Shown here: one piece after another, positions 1-11,449 of the stretch
Layout: every line of letters starts with the position of its first letter
Numbering within the stretch: position 1 is the stretch's first letter
Assembly (NCBI RefSeq): GCF_036850765.1
Contig: NC_089495.1
Span: forward strand, 119,187,033-119,251,032
Source of the DNA: Saccopteryx bilineata
Lineage: Eukaryota > Chordata > Mammalia > Chiroptera > Emballonuridae
Direction of reading: 5' to 3'
DNA length: 64,000 bases
Translations under genes and position numbers: made by a program
Notes under the pieces: model-generated
The model's database searches: none
What the model saw: only the letters and a program-made list of their open reading frames with translations
What the model was told of the DNA's origin: nothing

Positions 1-1281
1 AATAATAGTAGTAATTACCCACCTTTTTAGCTCCAAACTGACCTTTTTTAAAAACCAAGTGCTTACACATGTATATAAGGATTTTTGGTACCAAGAATTA
101 AGCAACCAGATGCAAACTTATTATCCAATGGTACCAATAAGATGCAACTCTATTATATGACCTTTATGGTTCAAAAAAGGGCATTTACAGTGGATAGTTA
201 TTGTTGTGTTGGCTTTATTTATTTATTTTTTATTTGACAATCTAAGGAAAAGAGGTCAGTACCCCTGACTAAATAGTCAAATATTGCATATTTAAAAATT
301 GTTGCAGTACACCAGTTGAAAATCACTGTTTTAAAAGAATGTAACATCTCTTAACAGTTTATTATTTGTAGAAAAAGAGATTTAAGCATTATCAAAGAAG
401 GCAGAAATAACACACATTTAATAAGATTTTACTTTAAATAACAAGTTTTGAGTCACTGCCTATGTTCAATGCCTTAGCAATTAGTCAAATAGACTTGATG
501 CAGGGAAGCAAAGAGTTCGTTACGAAAGGAAAAAGATCAAATAGACAATTTAGACACAAGGTAGTGAAAAGGAAAGAATTGAAACAAATAAAAACAGATC
601 CCTTATTCATTTCTGTCTATGATTTCTCTACTTCTTTAGAGGTAAAGACAGGGAGACAATAAGGGGAAAATACACCACATTGGGTGCCATTTTAATTTAT
701 TTTCTACTGATGATATTAAGATATAGCTTACAACTGTGCTGTTAATAAGTCTGATATTAAGCCTACAGTCAGAATTTAGTTGTTTTTTAAGAATCTTTTT
801 TTTTTTACTTAAATCTCATTTTAAAAGAGAGAATCAGCTACAGTTCAATAAAGACCAATATCAAAATTTGACGATGCAATTCACTTTTGCAGTAGAACGC
901 AGAATCTCAGAACAGGCAAGCAGCTTAAACAGAAAAATACCAAGATAAGTCAGTACTGTTATTAGACTGTTAGAAAATAAAAGAATAAAGGAAAGACACT
1001 CACATATAGACAAAAAATCCCAACACAGAAATGATTCCAATGTAAAAAGCTACATAGGTTACTTTGTTTTGCTATGGTTCTCACTTAAAGGTCTGATTCG
1101 CCAGGGAAAGTGGTGCAAGTGATGGTGGTGGTGACAGCTGGGAGGATATGGACTGTGTCCTTAACAGATTTCTGTCATAACAGTTCTGATTCAGTGTTTC
1201 TGTTGATATTTGGGGAACTGTGAACATCCATAGAGACCTTCTACAAGTAAAATAAATTAAAAATAGTAATTTTGCACGTAC
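1..1281 (-). other. TRPC4: TRPC4 intron 2 (partial), AT-rich
   Basis: This is sequence downstream of the exon 2 donor. No exon-like or conserved coding signal is seen. The short ORFs at 462-662 and 736-948 are low-complexity and unsupported. A possible hAT end lies near 240-328. Confidence 0.7.
240..328. mobile_element. Possible old hAT terminus
   Basis: The stretch ends in GTTGAAAATCACTG, an inverted-repeat-like end also seen at 12343-12356. Both copies follow a 'gccac/gtacacca' type sequence. No partner terminus is recognised nearby, so this may be a truncated, old non-autonomous hAT element. Confidence 0.3.
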
Positions 1282-1284
1282 CTG
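1276..1284 (-). other. TRPC4: Splice donor of TRPC4 exon 2
   Basis: The minus strand reads CAG|GTACGT, with the GT at 1281-1280. It lies exactly after the codon for Q126, where the TRPC4 protein continues in the next exon, which is not in this window. Confidence 0.9.
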
Positions 1285-1659
1285 TTTTTCTCCACTGGGC
1301 TTTCTGTGGTTCAGTAACAGCTCAACAGCTCCAACGACTTCTTTCCTGATTGCATGTAATAGAGCATCACCGACATAGACATTAAAGCTTAAGAGTAGTT
1401 CAATGAGCTCCAAGTTCTCATTTTCAATTGCAATTAGAAGAGCAGTTCTTCCGAGAGGATCGATGCAATTAATATTGATTTTAAAATAAATTTCAGCTTC
1501 CTCTAGGGATTTCTTGACACTTGCATAATCTCCCTTTTCTACAGCATTTAAGTAGGCTTTTTCCGATGGTGAGAGTTCCGATTCTGCTCGAACTATCCTT
1601 AGAGGGATGCGGTCTCTGTATGGGGCATTAACATTTCTTTTGTAATAGAATTGAGCCAT
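1282..1659 (-). CDS. TRPC4: TRPC4 first coding exon (residues 1-126, partial gene)
   Basis: This exon encodes the N-terminus of a TRPC-family, calcium-permeable non-selective cation channel of the plasma membrane, gated downstream of G-protein/phospholipase C signalling. The 126 codons begin MAQFYYKRN and end PSGEKQ. The text matches TRPC4 as I know it and differs from the close paralogue TRPC5 at the extreme N-terminus. The segment [20 protein letters not shown] (about residues 67-86) is an ankyrin repeat and [20 protein letters not shown] is the next one. The start ATG (1657-1659) has A at -3 and G at +4, a strong initiation context. Translation leaves the exon in phase 0 at CAG|GTACGT (last exon base 1282); the open frame beyond that, down to 1081, is intron read-through. 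The remaining exons (rest of the ankyrin domain, six membrane segments, C-terminal tail) are off the left edge. No frameshift or stop is visible. Confidence 0.96.
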
Positions 1660-1671
1660 GTTTCATGCCAT
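1628..1671 (-). promoter_or_regulatory. TRPC4: Overlapping upstream ORFs at the TRPC4 start codon
   Basis: The minus-strand run ATGGCATGAAACATGG holds three nested ATGs. The first (1671) opens a minimal uORF, ATG-GCA-TGA (1663-1671), with A at -3 and G at +4. The second (1666) opens a 12-codon frame that runs through the main ATG out of frame and stops at TAA 1628-1630. The third is the TRPC4 start. Such uORFs usually lower or gate initiation at the main ATG; that effect here is inferred. Confidence 0.6.
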
Positions 1672-1689
1672 GCTATTTTTATTTTGTCT
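1660..1689 (-). other. TRPC4: 5'UTR part of TRPC4 exon 2, with splice acceptor
   Basis: Reading the minus strand, a T-rich tract ends in TACTTGCAG|AGACAAAA, so the exon begins at 1689 and carries 30 nt of 5'UTR before the main ATG. Two upstream ATGs lie inside it, at 1669-1671 and 1664-1666. An acceptor just upstream of the start codon implies a separate non-coding first exon further right. Confidence 0.85.
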
Positions 1690-3892
1690 CTGCAAGTACA
1701 AACAAAAACCAAAAAAATAAAAAACAAAAAGCACAAAAATTAGTGTTAGTACACTTTTTAATTATTATGCATTGCACTTAACTCACAATTATATCCATAA
1801 CAATAATACCGTTATTATTAAATAATAACAGAGTCTTTTCCTCTAAAATAAATTTGATAATTTTTGTTACCTGCAAACACAAGTTACAAAGTCCTAATTT
1901 AAGAGCAATAAAAAGAGTTAGTATTTAGAAGTTGTTGTTTTTTTAAGTTACTTTGCAAGTGATATTTGTCAGAGGACGTGCTTATAATTTTTTGGAAATT
2001 ATTTATAAAATTTATCATAAATATACACAATTTTTAGCAGAAAACCTTGAAAATCAGAGGCAGTATCTTTGAGACCCCAAAACTAAACCAGGGATATTTA
2101 AATATACCATTCATGTCAGTTTTGCTAATCATAGAGATGCAGTTAATACGGAATATCACTATTTTGGCAAAATGTTGCTCTTTTGTCATGTATTCTATTC
2201 TTAATGTTAGTAAGTATTGGCATTAAAGTTAAAATGAATTAATGCTATTAATGCCAATAAAATTTTATATTGAGCTTGATGAAAATAATTTTATTATTAT
2301 TGTAAGTAAATTCTCTGAAGGAGAAGGAATGTACATTAAATATATTGATGATCAGGCTAAGCCCAGGCAATTAAACATGCAAAGGAAGTATTTAGAAGAG
2401 AATTAAACAGAGAGAGAATTTATTATGAACATGCTATTTTCTTAATTCTATTACCTTTAAATCATGAAACAACAGGCCACAAAGCAGGGATATATTCACT
2501 ATAAAACACATTATTCAAAAGTGATAGTAAAAATATAGTTGAAGAGGAAGAAATTATTTCAAATAAATATAAGATCATCTTAAGATAAATAATAAAAAAG
2601 TTACTTAAAGCTATATTGATTTAGTATCAGCTTAGTGACACAAATTTACAGAAAAATGCATTATGTTTCAAATATAATTTTTATTGTTGTTAGTTCTTGA
2701 TTTTATACTCTTGATCTGAGCTATTTTATTATTCTATGTCATTTATATTCAACTCACAAGCTTTTTTACAAACTCTTGCCATATTAAATTAATATGACTG
2801 GGGCATTCTAAGTACCTGAGAATGTATATTAATCATATTGATCTTTTTATATTAAATATTTTATGAGTAAATTAACCTGATGTGAATAATGCTTTAACTA
2901 TAGATTAAGCACATGTGGCATAAGCAAATCTGATTGCCTTTGGTGTAATTTTTTTCCTTCAGGAAATAATGCATTGTTTGCATCCTCCTCGATTTAATAG
3001 TAACTCCAGTTATTAAGCAGTTAAGTTTTACCTTTGATGTCCAGATGTCTTCATGATTTCTCAAATACCGTAGGTTCAGGACTAATATGCAAAACTGTTA
3101 TTTTATTATTTCTTCCTTCCTGGCATATTAGATTGAGTATGTTATTAAGGTCACTTAATAGACTAAGCTGAAAGTGGGAATCTCATAATCCTGCAAATTT
3201 TCTCCAATTTTTTATTAGTGTTGGTATTTTAAGTTTATAATATGACCACTTACACAGTATGATATAAATGTATAATTACAATTAGAGATAGGGGGTGTTG
3301 TGAGTTCCTTAAATGCCAATGATTTAGAGGAAATAAAAATTAATTTTTAGAAGAAAATAAAGAGTAATGCTGGTATTTAAATGTATCAATTTTGATATGC
3401 AAATTACCTGCTTGAAGCTTGATTATAATTTCATTATTTTGGGAATGTTTTAACTCACTAAAATAATGTAAATGGAATTTATATTATTGGATGGAAAGGA
3501 CAATTTATTATTCCTCTAGTATAATTACAACTTCAATATATCAAGATTATTATGATGCTATTCATCTCATTCTAATTTTCTGATCCTGAACATACCATTT
3601 ATGTAGCAGAGGTAACATGAAAATCTTTGCTTTAAAGTGTCAACTGACACTCACATCCCCAGCACTTTTTTCCCCACTCCATGATACATCACTAAGAGTA
3701 TTCCATTCTACTTTACTTATTTTGTTAAGTTAATATTAAATAAACAATTAGATAATAAACAGCATTTGACTTCATTTTCAAAGTGCAAGATGTTAGTGAC
3801 AATGAAGTGATCAGTGAACAACATAGAAGCTACCAAGAATTTGGGGGAGTGGAGGTAAGGGGACTAAAAATGAGAAATTAGACTTATTAAAA
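1690..3892. other. TRPC4 intron 1, AT-rich, nothing recognised
   Basis: About 2.2 kb of AT-rich sequence. I recognise no coding frame, RNA gene or interspersed repeat in it. Confidence 0.6.
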
Positions 3893-4080
3893 TATATTTA
3901 TTTTTTTAAATATTTTTCATTGATTTTAGAGAGAGAGTAAAGGAGAGAGACACACACAGAGAGAAAGAGACATTGATTGCCTGATCATTAGTTGATTCTT
4001 GCATGTGCCCTGACCAAGGATTGAACCCAAAATTTTGATGTATCAGGACAATGCTCCAACTAAGCTATCCAATCAGGGCT
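3893..4080 (-). repeat. Old VES-type SINE
   Basis: Read on the minus strand it has a tRNA-like head (degenerate AGCCCTGATTGG start, decayed box B), a CACTRATGAAT-like middle, a (GAGA) stretch and an A-rich tail. Many substitutions indicate an old copy. Confidence 0.7.
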
Positions 4081-4224
4081 ACATCAAGTTAAATTTTATA
4101 AACTCAGAAGAAATATAGGAGGTGATAGCAATAGAAAAAAAAACGATTTGAATTTTTAATTAATGTAAATATTACTTTTTCTAAATGTCTTGGAGATTTT
4201 AAAAGTTAAAAATAAAAAACAAAC

Positions 4225-4474
4225 GCCTGACCTGTGGTGACGCAGTGGATAAAGCGTCGACCTGGAAATCCTGAGGTCGCTGGTTAGAAACCCTGGGCTT
4301 GCCTGGTCAAGGCACATATGGGAGTTGATGCTTCTAGCTCCTCCCCCCTTCTCTCTCTCTGTCTCTCCTCTCTCTTTCTCTCTGTCTCTCCCTCTCCTCT
4401 CTAAAATGAATAAACAAAAAATAAATAAAAATTTATAAAAAATAAAAATAAAAAATAAATAAAAAAATAAAAAA
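4225..4474 (+). repeat. tRNA-derived SINE, family B (about 200 bp)
   Basis: The head reads GCCTGACCTGTGGTGACGCA, followed by TGGATAAAGCGTCGACCTGG. A box-B-like 'GGTTAGAAACC', the GTCAAGGCACATATGGGAG middle, a CT-rich stretch and an A-rich tail follow. An A-rich flanking duplication around 'aaaataaaaaacaa' is plausible. Confidence 0.85.
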
Positions 4475-4558
4475 CAAGCTAATCTTGACATCAACCCTAA
4501 GGGTAATTTTTAAAAAATTGTCTCTAGAGATGAGAACCACAATGGTCTAATTAGCATA

Positions 4559-5384
4559 CAGTCATTCCTGACTTACATTATTCAATGTAAGATTTTTTTC
4601 AACTTTACAATGGTACATTCAGTAGATAAACTTATGGTATGATGCTGGGCAGCGGCAGTGAGCCTCAGCTCCCAGGCAGCCACTCTATAACCAGGGTAAA
4701 CAACTGATACTCTAGCGCAGGGGTCCCCAAACTACGGCCCGCGGGCCACATGCGGCCCCCTGAGGCCATTTATCCCGCCCCCACTGCACTTCCGGAAAGG
4801 GCACCTCTTTCATTGGTGGTCAGTGAAAGGAGCACATTGACCATCTCATTAGCCAAAAGCAAGCCCATAGTTCCCAATGAAATATTGGTCAGTTTGTTGA
4901 TTTAAATTTACTCATTCTTTATTTTAAATATTGTATTTGTTCCCATTTTGTTTTTTACTTTAAAATAAGATATGTGCAGTGTGCACAGGGATTTGTTTAT
5001 AGTTTTTTTTTTATAGTCCGGCCCTCCAACGGTCTGAGGGACAGTGAACTGGCTCCCTGTGTAAAATGTTTGGGGACCCCTGCCTAGCATGTACTGTGTT
5101 GCTCATGTTTTTTGTTTTGTTTTGATATTGTGTTTTGAGCTGTTATATCCCATCATGTCTACAAACACCCATCTGTGTCTCCTGCTTCTGGTGAGAAAAG
5201 AAGGAAGGGCAATTATTCTTGAGAAGAAATTCAAAATAACTGCCCAACTGTAGGCTGGGGTACTGTAGGCTAAGGTAAGTGTTCTGAGCACACTTATTGT
5301 ATTAAATACATTTTTGAATTTGATATTTTCAATTTAGGGTGGATTGACTGAGATGTAATCCCATTGAAAGTTGAGAAGCATCTG
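4559..5384. mobile_element. Tigger-like (Tc1/mariner) non-autonomous DNA transposon
   Basis: The ends are imperfect inverted repeats (CAGTCATTCCTGACTT on the left; CAGATGCTTCTCAACTT reading in from the right), with TA at 4557-4558 and 5385-5386. The body resembles known mammalian Tigger/MER44-type sequence, including the run 'aatcccattgaaagttgaga'. No transposase frame is left. It is interrupted by a younger hAT element at 4718-5082. Confidence 0.7.
4718..5082. mobile_element. Non-autonomous hAT transposon inserted in the Tigger element
   Basis: A perfect 15 bp terminal inverted repeat, CAGGGGTCCCCAAAC, lies at 4718-4732 and inverted at 5068-5082. Flanks share a CTAG core (CTCTAGCG on the left, GCCTAGCA on the right), like the 8 bp CTAG-type targets of hAT elements. 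The body (GCGGGCCACATGCGGCCC near the left end; a shorter complementary GGCC-rich patch near the right) is typical of short bat hAT families. It encodes nothing. Confidence 0.8.
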
Positions 5385-5569
5385 TAAAACTCCCCCACCA
5401 CACACACAAATTCTAGATATTTATATTGATTTGAAGGCATATTCCCTAAAGGATAAAATTAGTTGTGCAGTAGAACTTGAATTCCAAACAACACATAGGG
5501 AAGAAATTATGCAGAAATCTCCACTCTTTAGTATACATTATTGATAAAATAAAATTTCCCCAAATGCTT

Positions 5570-5951
5570 TTTGTTTTTGTTTGTTTGTTTTTTGTTTAAT
5601 TTAGTGAGAGGAGGGGAAGCAGAGACAGATTCCCATATGCACTCTGACTGGGATCTGCCCAGTAAGCCCCCTATAAGGCAATGCTCTGCCCATCTGGGTT
5701 GTTGCTCCATTGCTTGGCAACTGAGCTATTGTAGCACCTGAGGAAAAGCTATGGAGCCATCCTCAGCAACCGGGGCCAACTCGCTTTAATCGAACCATGG
5801 CTGTGAAAGGGAAAGAGAGATATAGCAAAAGGAGAGGGGGAGGGGTAGAGAAGCAGATGGTCACTTTTCCTGTGTGCCCTGACCGGGAATCAAACCTGGG
5901 ACTTCCACACACCAGGCCACTGCTCTACTGCTGAGCCAATGAGCCTGGACT
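5570..5951 (-). repeat. Old composite SINE, family A
   Basis: On the minus strand it starts with a decayed tRNA-like head (5951 inward), followed by TTCTCTACCCC, the ATTGGAGC-type middle and the paired 'CAGAGCAT' region, and ends in a T/A-rich tail. Divergence from the young copies is high. Confidence 0.75.
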
Positions 5952-6006
5952 TTTATCCCTTAGTTCCCAGGTGTGTTCTTGGGACACAGTGAAGAACAAA
6001 AACTCC

Positions 6007-6030
6007 TGTGTGTGTGTGTGTGTGTGTGTG
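6007..6030. repeat. (TG)12 microsatellite
   Basis: Twelve uninterrupted TG units. Confidence 0.95.
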
Positions 6031-6244
6031 TTTTATACCCTCACATATCTTCAGTCACATTTGTTCTTCAGGAACGTGATGTAAAATAACATTTTCCTGG
6101 ATAACTTATTCACACACTAATTTAGATACTTTTTCTTGTTATTGGAATACTATATTATGTCAATAATATCTGGCATACTATATACGGCACATAAAAACAC
6201 AATGCTCTGATTTTTGCTACCATTCTGAATTCCAGATCCTTTTT

Positions 6245-6679
6245 AAATTTATTTTAATTTATTGTGTTTACATAGATTCAAGTGTCCCACTGAATATATC
6301 TTCCCTCCCACCCCTGTGTTCCCCTCACACCCCCCTAACCCCCTCCTCCCAATACCTTTCCCCCTTCCCTCCAGGATTTGCTGTCCTGCTCTCTAAAATG
6401 CTGTGTTATGTATATATAATTTCATTCATCTCTTTCCTTTCTTTGATCCCATCCTCTCCTCCCCTTTCCCTCTGTCCACTTTCCCTCTGATCCCTTTGAT
6501 CCCTCCTCTGTCTCTATTCTTTTCCTCAGTTCACATTGTTCATTGGATTCCTCAGATGAGTGGGGTCATATAATATTTTTCTTTCTCTGCCTGGCTTATT
6601 TCATTTAACATAATAGTTTGAAGGTCCCTCCAAATTGTTGCAAAAGGTAAAATTTCCTTCTTCCTCATGATAGCGCAGT
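6245..6679 (-). mobile_element. 5'-truncated L1 3'UTR fragment
   Basis: Minus-strand L1 3'UTR: a T-rich start on the plus strand (the poly(A) tail) and CCCCTCC-rich tracts, ending at the 'tagcgcagtattcca' part of the ORF2/3'UTR junction. It is flanked by a 15 bp duplication ATTCCAGAYCCTTTT (6230-6244 and 6680-6694 approximately, one mismatch), as expected of L1 target-primed insertion. Confidence 0.75.
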
Positions 6680-6694
6680 ATTCCAGACCCTTTT

Positions 6695-7368
6695 TTATTG
6701 CCCTTAAGCAAGATACATTTCAATAATAGCAATGCCTCATATGAAAAACACCATATATTGACTAAAATGCTTTGTGACTTAGCCTGCCCAACATGTAATT
6801 ATCAAAATTATCCTTACTAAATTCCTTTAAAATGTGTTAGGAATTTTTGTATGAATTCCAAGAAGAGGATCTGACATTAATTAAAAAAGAAGGAATTTTA
6901 CTAAAATATTCTGATACTCTAAGATTTTTAAAAAAGAAGCTGGAATTATACTTTTAAAATTAAAGCTTACATTATTTAATAAATACCAATATTAAAACTA
7001 AACATTAAATATTTCCTTTCTAAAAAAACACAAATACTGAGGAGAATGGTATATTCAATGTGAAATTTTACTTATCTTCAGTTTTCTCTCATGGAATTTA
7101 GAAAATATGCTTTACAACATATATGTAAGCAGACAAAGCTAGAATTTCTACCCTGGGAGCTGGAATGTGTATTTGAGCTTTTTCTTTTTTCCTCCTTTTA
7201 CAAACTAAGGTAAGTGTTCTGAGCACACTTGTTCTCTCCCTGCCCCAGCTGTGAAGCCTACTGTTTGAATTTCATCCATTTCCAACTCTCTATGTTTCAT
7301 ACCTTCAAATTCTTTCTGCAGATCGGCTCTTTTCTTCAAATTATAAACATACTTAATTTTAACATATT
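6695..7368. other. Intronic, mostly unrecognised
   Basis: AT-rich sequence without coding signal. At 7205-7230 is a 26 bp block identical to 5270-5295 inside the Tigger element. Confidence 0.5.
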
Positions 7369-7370
7369 TA

Positions 7371-7611
7371 CAGTGGTACCTTGAGATACAAACAGACCAA
7401 CATACGAATTTTTTAAGATAGTAGCTGCGACTCGGTCCATATTTTTGTTCAAGATCCGAGCAAAATTCCAAGATAGGAGTCGTAATTTGGGAAGCTGCCG
7501 CTAGTTGGCGCATTGGTGCACGGGTCCAGTATTGGCAGTTTGATGTACTAATTGACTGACTTATGAGTTTGGTTACAGAACGAATTAAATTCGTATCTCA
7601 AGGTACCACTG
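7371..7611. mobile_element. Tc1/mariner-type MITE with TA duplication
   Basis: A perfect 19 bp inverted repeat, CAGTGGTACCTTGAGATAC, forms both ends. TA dinucleotides flank it at 7369-7370 and 7612-7613. The element is 241 bp and non-coding. The ORF at 7205-7513 overlapping it is a shadow. Confidence 0.85.
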
Positions 7612-7613
7612 TA

Positions 7614-9400
7614 TTTTAAAATTCTAATTATTCTTTGCAGTTCTTTCTCTCCTATCTGTGACTGTCTTTATTCTCTAATGCTAAGCTCATCTCCCATTTA
7701 CTCATTTACTTTAACATTGTATTTATATCCACCATGAATTAATATTTTATTTTTCCTAAGGTCGGTCATGCCCTGCTAATTGCAGATACATTTTGGTGCT
7801 TTTCAAACCTTATAATACTCACCTTTTCAGAAATCTCTAGTTTCCGAACCCTTTGAAATGAAAACTTGTCTGGCCTTGAGTTCTGTGACACTCTGCTCTT
7901 CACACTTTTTATCTGTCTTCCTCCCTCTCAGTAGTTCGCCCAGACTCCTTTTCTCCCACACCAAGTCAATATGTAGTTATTATCAAGCTGCTGCTCATGG
8001 CTCCTTTCTTCATCTGTCATTCTCATCCATTGCTTATTATTTAAAATGTCCCACAGACTCTACATGTAAGTTTTAGAATACACTATATATTTTAAATATG
8101 CTCCAAAATCCATGTAGCCAGACCATGACTCTCTTTTAAGTTCTAGACCCATGCTGTCCAATTTGGTAGCCATTCGTCACATGTGACTATTTAATGTATA
8201 TTAATCAACATTAAATAAAGTTAAGAATCATTTCTTAAGTCTTACTGGCCGCACCTGAACTGCTTAATGCACATTCTTTCCGTATTGCTGACTTATCTCC
8301 TATCACACAGCTATAGCAATAGCCTTCTAAAAAATCTCACTGACATCATGCTTACATCTTACTTATTTAGCCTCCACAAAGACATACCTAAACTTTCTAA
8401 AATGTAAACCTTATGAAACATTTACAACTCTTAAATTATTGATAACTGTTTGCAGGAAAACACAACCCTAATATAAAATACAAAAACCTTCATGATCTGA
8501 CTTCCATACGCCTTCTTAGATCTATTTCCCAGGACTTATTTTACACTGACAAGAATAGGAAACTACTTAGCTACTGTAACTCTTACTCAGCATTTTTTAT
8601 ACTGTTCTCTACAACAGAGATACCTTTCTACCCCTTATGCCTCTAGAAATTCCTGCCAAGTTTTGAAAGCTTCTTGTAAGTGTTGTAGTCTCAGGATTTT
8701 TCTTTTCTTTCTCTTAAGACAGGATTATATGGCCTAAAGCATCTTCATGAATTCTGTGGATCGCTTACGTCTTAGAACATTTCTTACTACATAAATGATT
8801 GTGACTTATACAGTTTTTCATTACAGTGCTAAGCAAATAGTAAGTACCCCAAATTTTTTGGTGAATCAGTAAATTAATGACTATGCTTTTATAATTAGTC
8901 CACTATAAAATAAAACAAATAAGGTCAGATTGCTTTAATCATTTGCCTACAATTTATTTAGCACCTGTTAGCCTACTGAATGCAATGATTAGACATCAGT
9001 TAATAGTCATTAAGCTACCAAATAGCTTGCACAAATGTTTTTATTTTTTATTTTTACCCACTTTTCTGCACAGCTTTACCCTTAAGCTTTTGTCAGCAAT
9101 GTGAAGAATTACAACTATAATGTGTGTATCAACACATGCATAACTCACAGCTTTGGAATATGCTCCTCACCTCTACTACCAAAAATCACCCAAAGAGCAT
9201 ATGACTTTAATCACTTGGTTAATGTTTCCAGAGGGAGAAATGTAAGACTGTCTGGGAAAACAATTTGAATACCTCATAATAGAAACAGGAGAGTTCATTT
9301 ATCAGATAACAAGAAAATAGGCATATTAATATGTACAAAATTATACAAGAGGATAGAAGAAAAACTGAGAGATAATAAATCATTAAGAAGAAGTAACTGG
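7614..9400. other. Intronic, AT-rich; one MER5-like relic inside
   Basis: No coding or RNA signal seen. The ORF at 7858-8076 is a Ser/Leu-rich chance frame. An old hAT relic is listed separately at 8151-8290. Confidence 0.5.
8151..8290. mobile_element. MER5A-like hAT relic
   Basis: ATGCTGTCCAATTTGGTAGC followed by CACATGTGACTATTTAATG resembles the MER5A hAT-Charlie family common to placental mammals. It is degenerate and incomplete. Confidence 0.6.
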
Positions 9401-9597
9401 CCTGACCTGTGGTGGTTCAGTGGATAAAGCGTCGACCTGGAACACAGAGCGCGCCAGTTCGAAACTCTGGGCTTGCCCGGTCAAGGCACATAGGGGAGTT
9501 GATGCTTCCTGCTCCTCTTCCCTAATCTCTCTCTCTCTCTTTTTCTTTCCCTCTCTTCTCCCTAAAATAAATAAAATCTAAAAAAAAAAAAAAAAGT
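9401..9597 (+). repeat. SINE, family B
   Basis: CCTGACCTGTGGTGG head, GATAAAGCGTCGACC, the GGCACATAGGGGAGTTGATG middle and a poly(A) tail. The 9 bp target-site duplication AGTAACTGG lies at 9392-9400 and 9598-9606. Confidence 0.9.
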
Positions 9598-9606
9598 AGT
9601 AACTGG

Positions 9607-11100
9607 AGACTGGAGACACTGATAGAAGAACAACTAAATGAATCAGTGAACTTAATGTTCGGGTCATAAAATTCTCCCAGTTTGTAAAATATAAAAGTGA
9701 AGAGAAAAAGTAGACACAATAGAGTGAACATCTATAATACAGAAATTACATAAAGAGAAAATAAAAGAATGGAGTGTAAGAATATTTTAGTAGTGATGAC
9801 AGGAATTATCATAATTATAAAAGATACAAGACATCATATTGAAGGATTTTATAGTGCAACACAGGATATGTAAGAACAACTCTGTCATATAGAAAAATTC
9901 TAAAAGAGAAACAAATACATCAGATACCTCCGGGGACTGCAGCCACATACATCAGTAGGAATTGCTGGGTCAACATGAGTTTTTGTTCTAGAAAAAAACT
10001 TTTCTCAGGAAAGATAAGCTTGTCAACTATTAAATAAGTCACCATTTCACTGTTCACAGTAAGAAATTTCAGTGTATCAGTTTATCTGAGATAACATTCT
10101 GATCACCTGATCAAACAGATCCCTTATTACACAATGCCTTACTGATCAAGTCACCCAGGACTCTCACTTTGCTAAAAGCACCCATGCTAACTCTAGTTTT
10201 TCACCGAGAAAAAAGACATGCAGGTTATGATTATTACAACAGCTTTATTAACTCAAAAGAATGTCACAATGCAACTATCTAGAGAGCTTGTCATTCTGTG
10301 CAGTTGTTAGACCTATGATAGCATGATCATTTTCAGTGACATAAAATTATATTATGATTTTTAAATACTCATCTCAGAAGTTTATTTCATCAGTATATTC
10401 ATATTGAAATATTTAAGACTATAGTCAGAACATATTAGCAGGTACGTTAGCATTTTCTTTTAGCTCTATGCTTTTAAATGTTTAAACAGATGTGATATGA
10501 TTATTTATATGTGGTAAAGTTTATTTTCCATAAAGTCATAATTTGAGCTTTACCTAAATGAAACTAGTTTTCTTTAAGTCAAATTTTCCTATTATTCTAG
10601 GATGTGGCATAAGCTTATTTCAAGTACTGATTTAAGAAATGAGAAAGAACTCTGGACTATAGAATAGAATGCTCCATTCTGGCTCTGGCTCTAATACAAG
10701 CAGTTCTTAAATTTCCACTGACTTCTTCTGTGTTCTTGGGAATTCGATTGCCTTAAGAATAATTGAGGAATTTAAACTACCAAGACCTACTCTAATTCTA
10801 ATTGCTATGAGCCCACATCACCTCAGATAAAACAGTTTATTAGTTTCGTAAACAATTGCTGATTTGTTAAGGTTATCACAAAAGTGAAGCCAAAAGTTGA
10901 AATTTTAGTTGTGAGTTTTCTGTTTTCCATTCAAAATTAAAATCCCAATGTGCCATGATATTAAAAGCCTCATAGGTTTTAAGTAGATAATGATGAAACA
11001 TTTATATATAAAATGAAAAAAAATTTTTTCAGCTATCAATCAAATAGTAAAGGGCAAGTTTTATGCCCTTAATACATTGAGAATCTGAATAGAGCAAAAG
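9607..11100. other. Intronic, AT-rich, nothing firmly recognised
   Basis: A-rich, possibly very old LINE debris around 9.6-9.9 kb, but I cannot assign it. No coding signal. Confidence 0.4.
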
Positions 11101-11109
11101 ACAAAGGAA

Positions 11110-11396
11110 GTTTGAATTCACTCTCTGCCTGAATGCTGAACTGTGGCATTGGTCTTCTCTCCTCTGGGACGGGGCCTTATAGCATCTGCAGTCCTGATCC
11201 ACAGGCCTTTGGACTCTTCAGGTTGGAATTCACACCACTGGCTTTCATAGGCCTCCAGCTTGCAGAGAACCATAGTCCTTCTCAACCTCCATAGTTATGT
11301 GAGTCAATTCCTTATAATAAATATCATATGTATATATGTGTATATATCCATCCTGCTGGTTCTATTTCTCTGGGGGACCTTGACTAATACACTGTG
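11110..11396 (+). repeat. Ancient mammalian interspersed repeat, family unresolved
   Basis: 'CTCCAGCTTGCAGAG', 'CAATTCCTTATAATAAAT' and a final 'CTTGACTAATACA' follow the order of a familiar placental repeat tail, with an imperfect TA/TG microsatellite at about 11325-11347. I cannot name the family with confidence. Confidence 0.5.
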
Positions 11397-11449
11397 CCAT
11401 CTGTTACCTCCTCTTTTGTCAAATTTTAGAAATCCTCTTGGCTATCTAC

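Noticed and set aside
1081..1281. Continuation of the TRPC4 reading frame past residue 126
   Set aside because: It lies beyond a clear GTACGT donor, and the text after GEKQ no longer resembles TRPC4; it is intron read-through.
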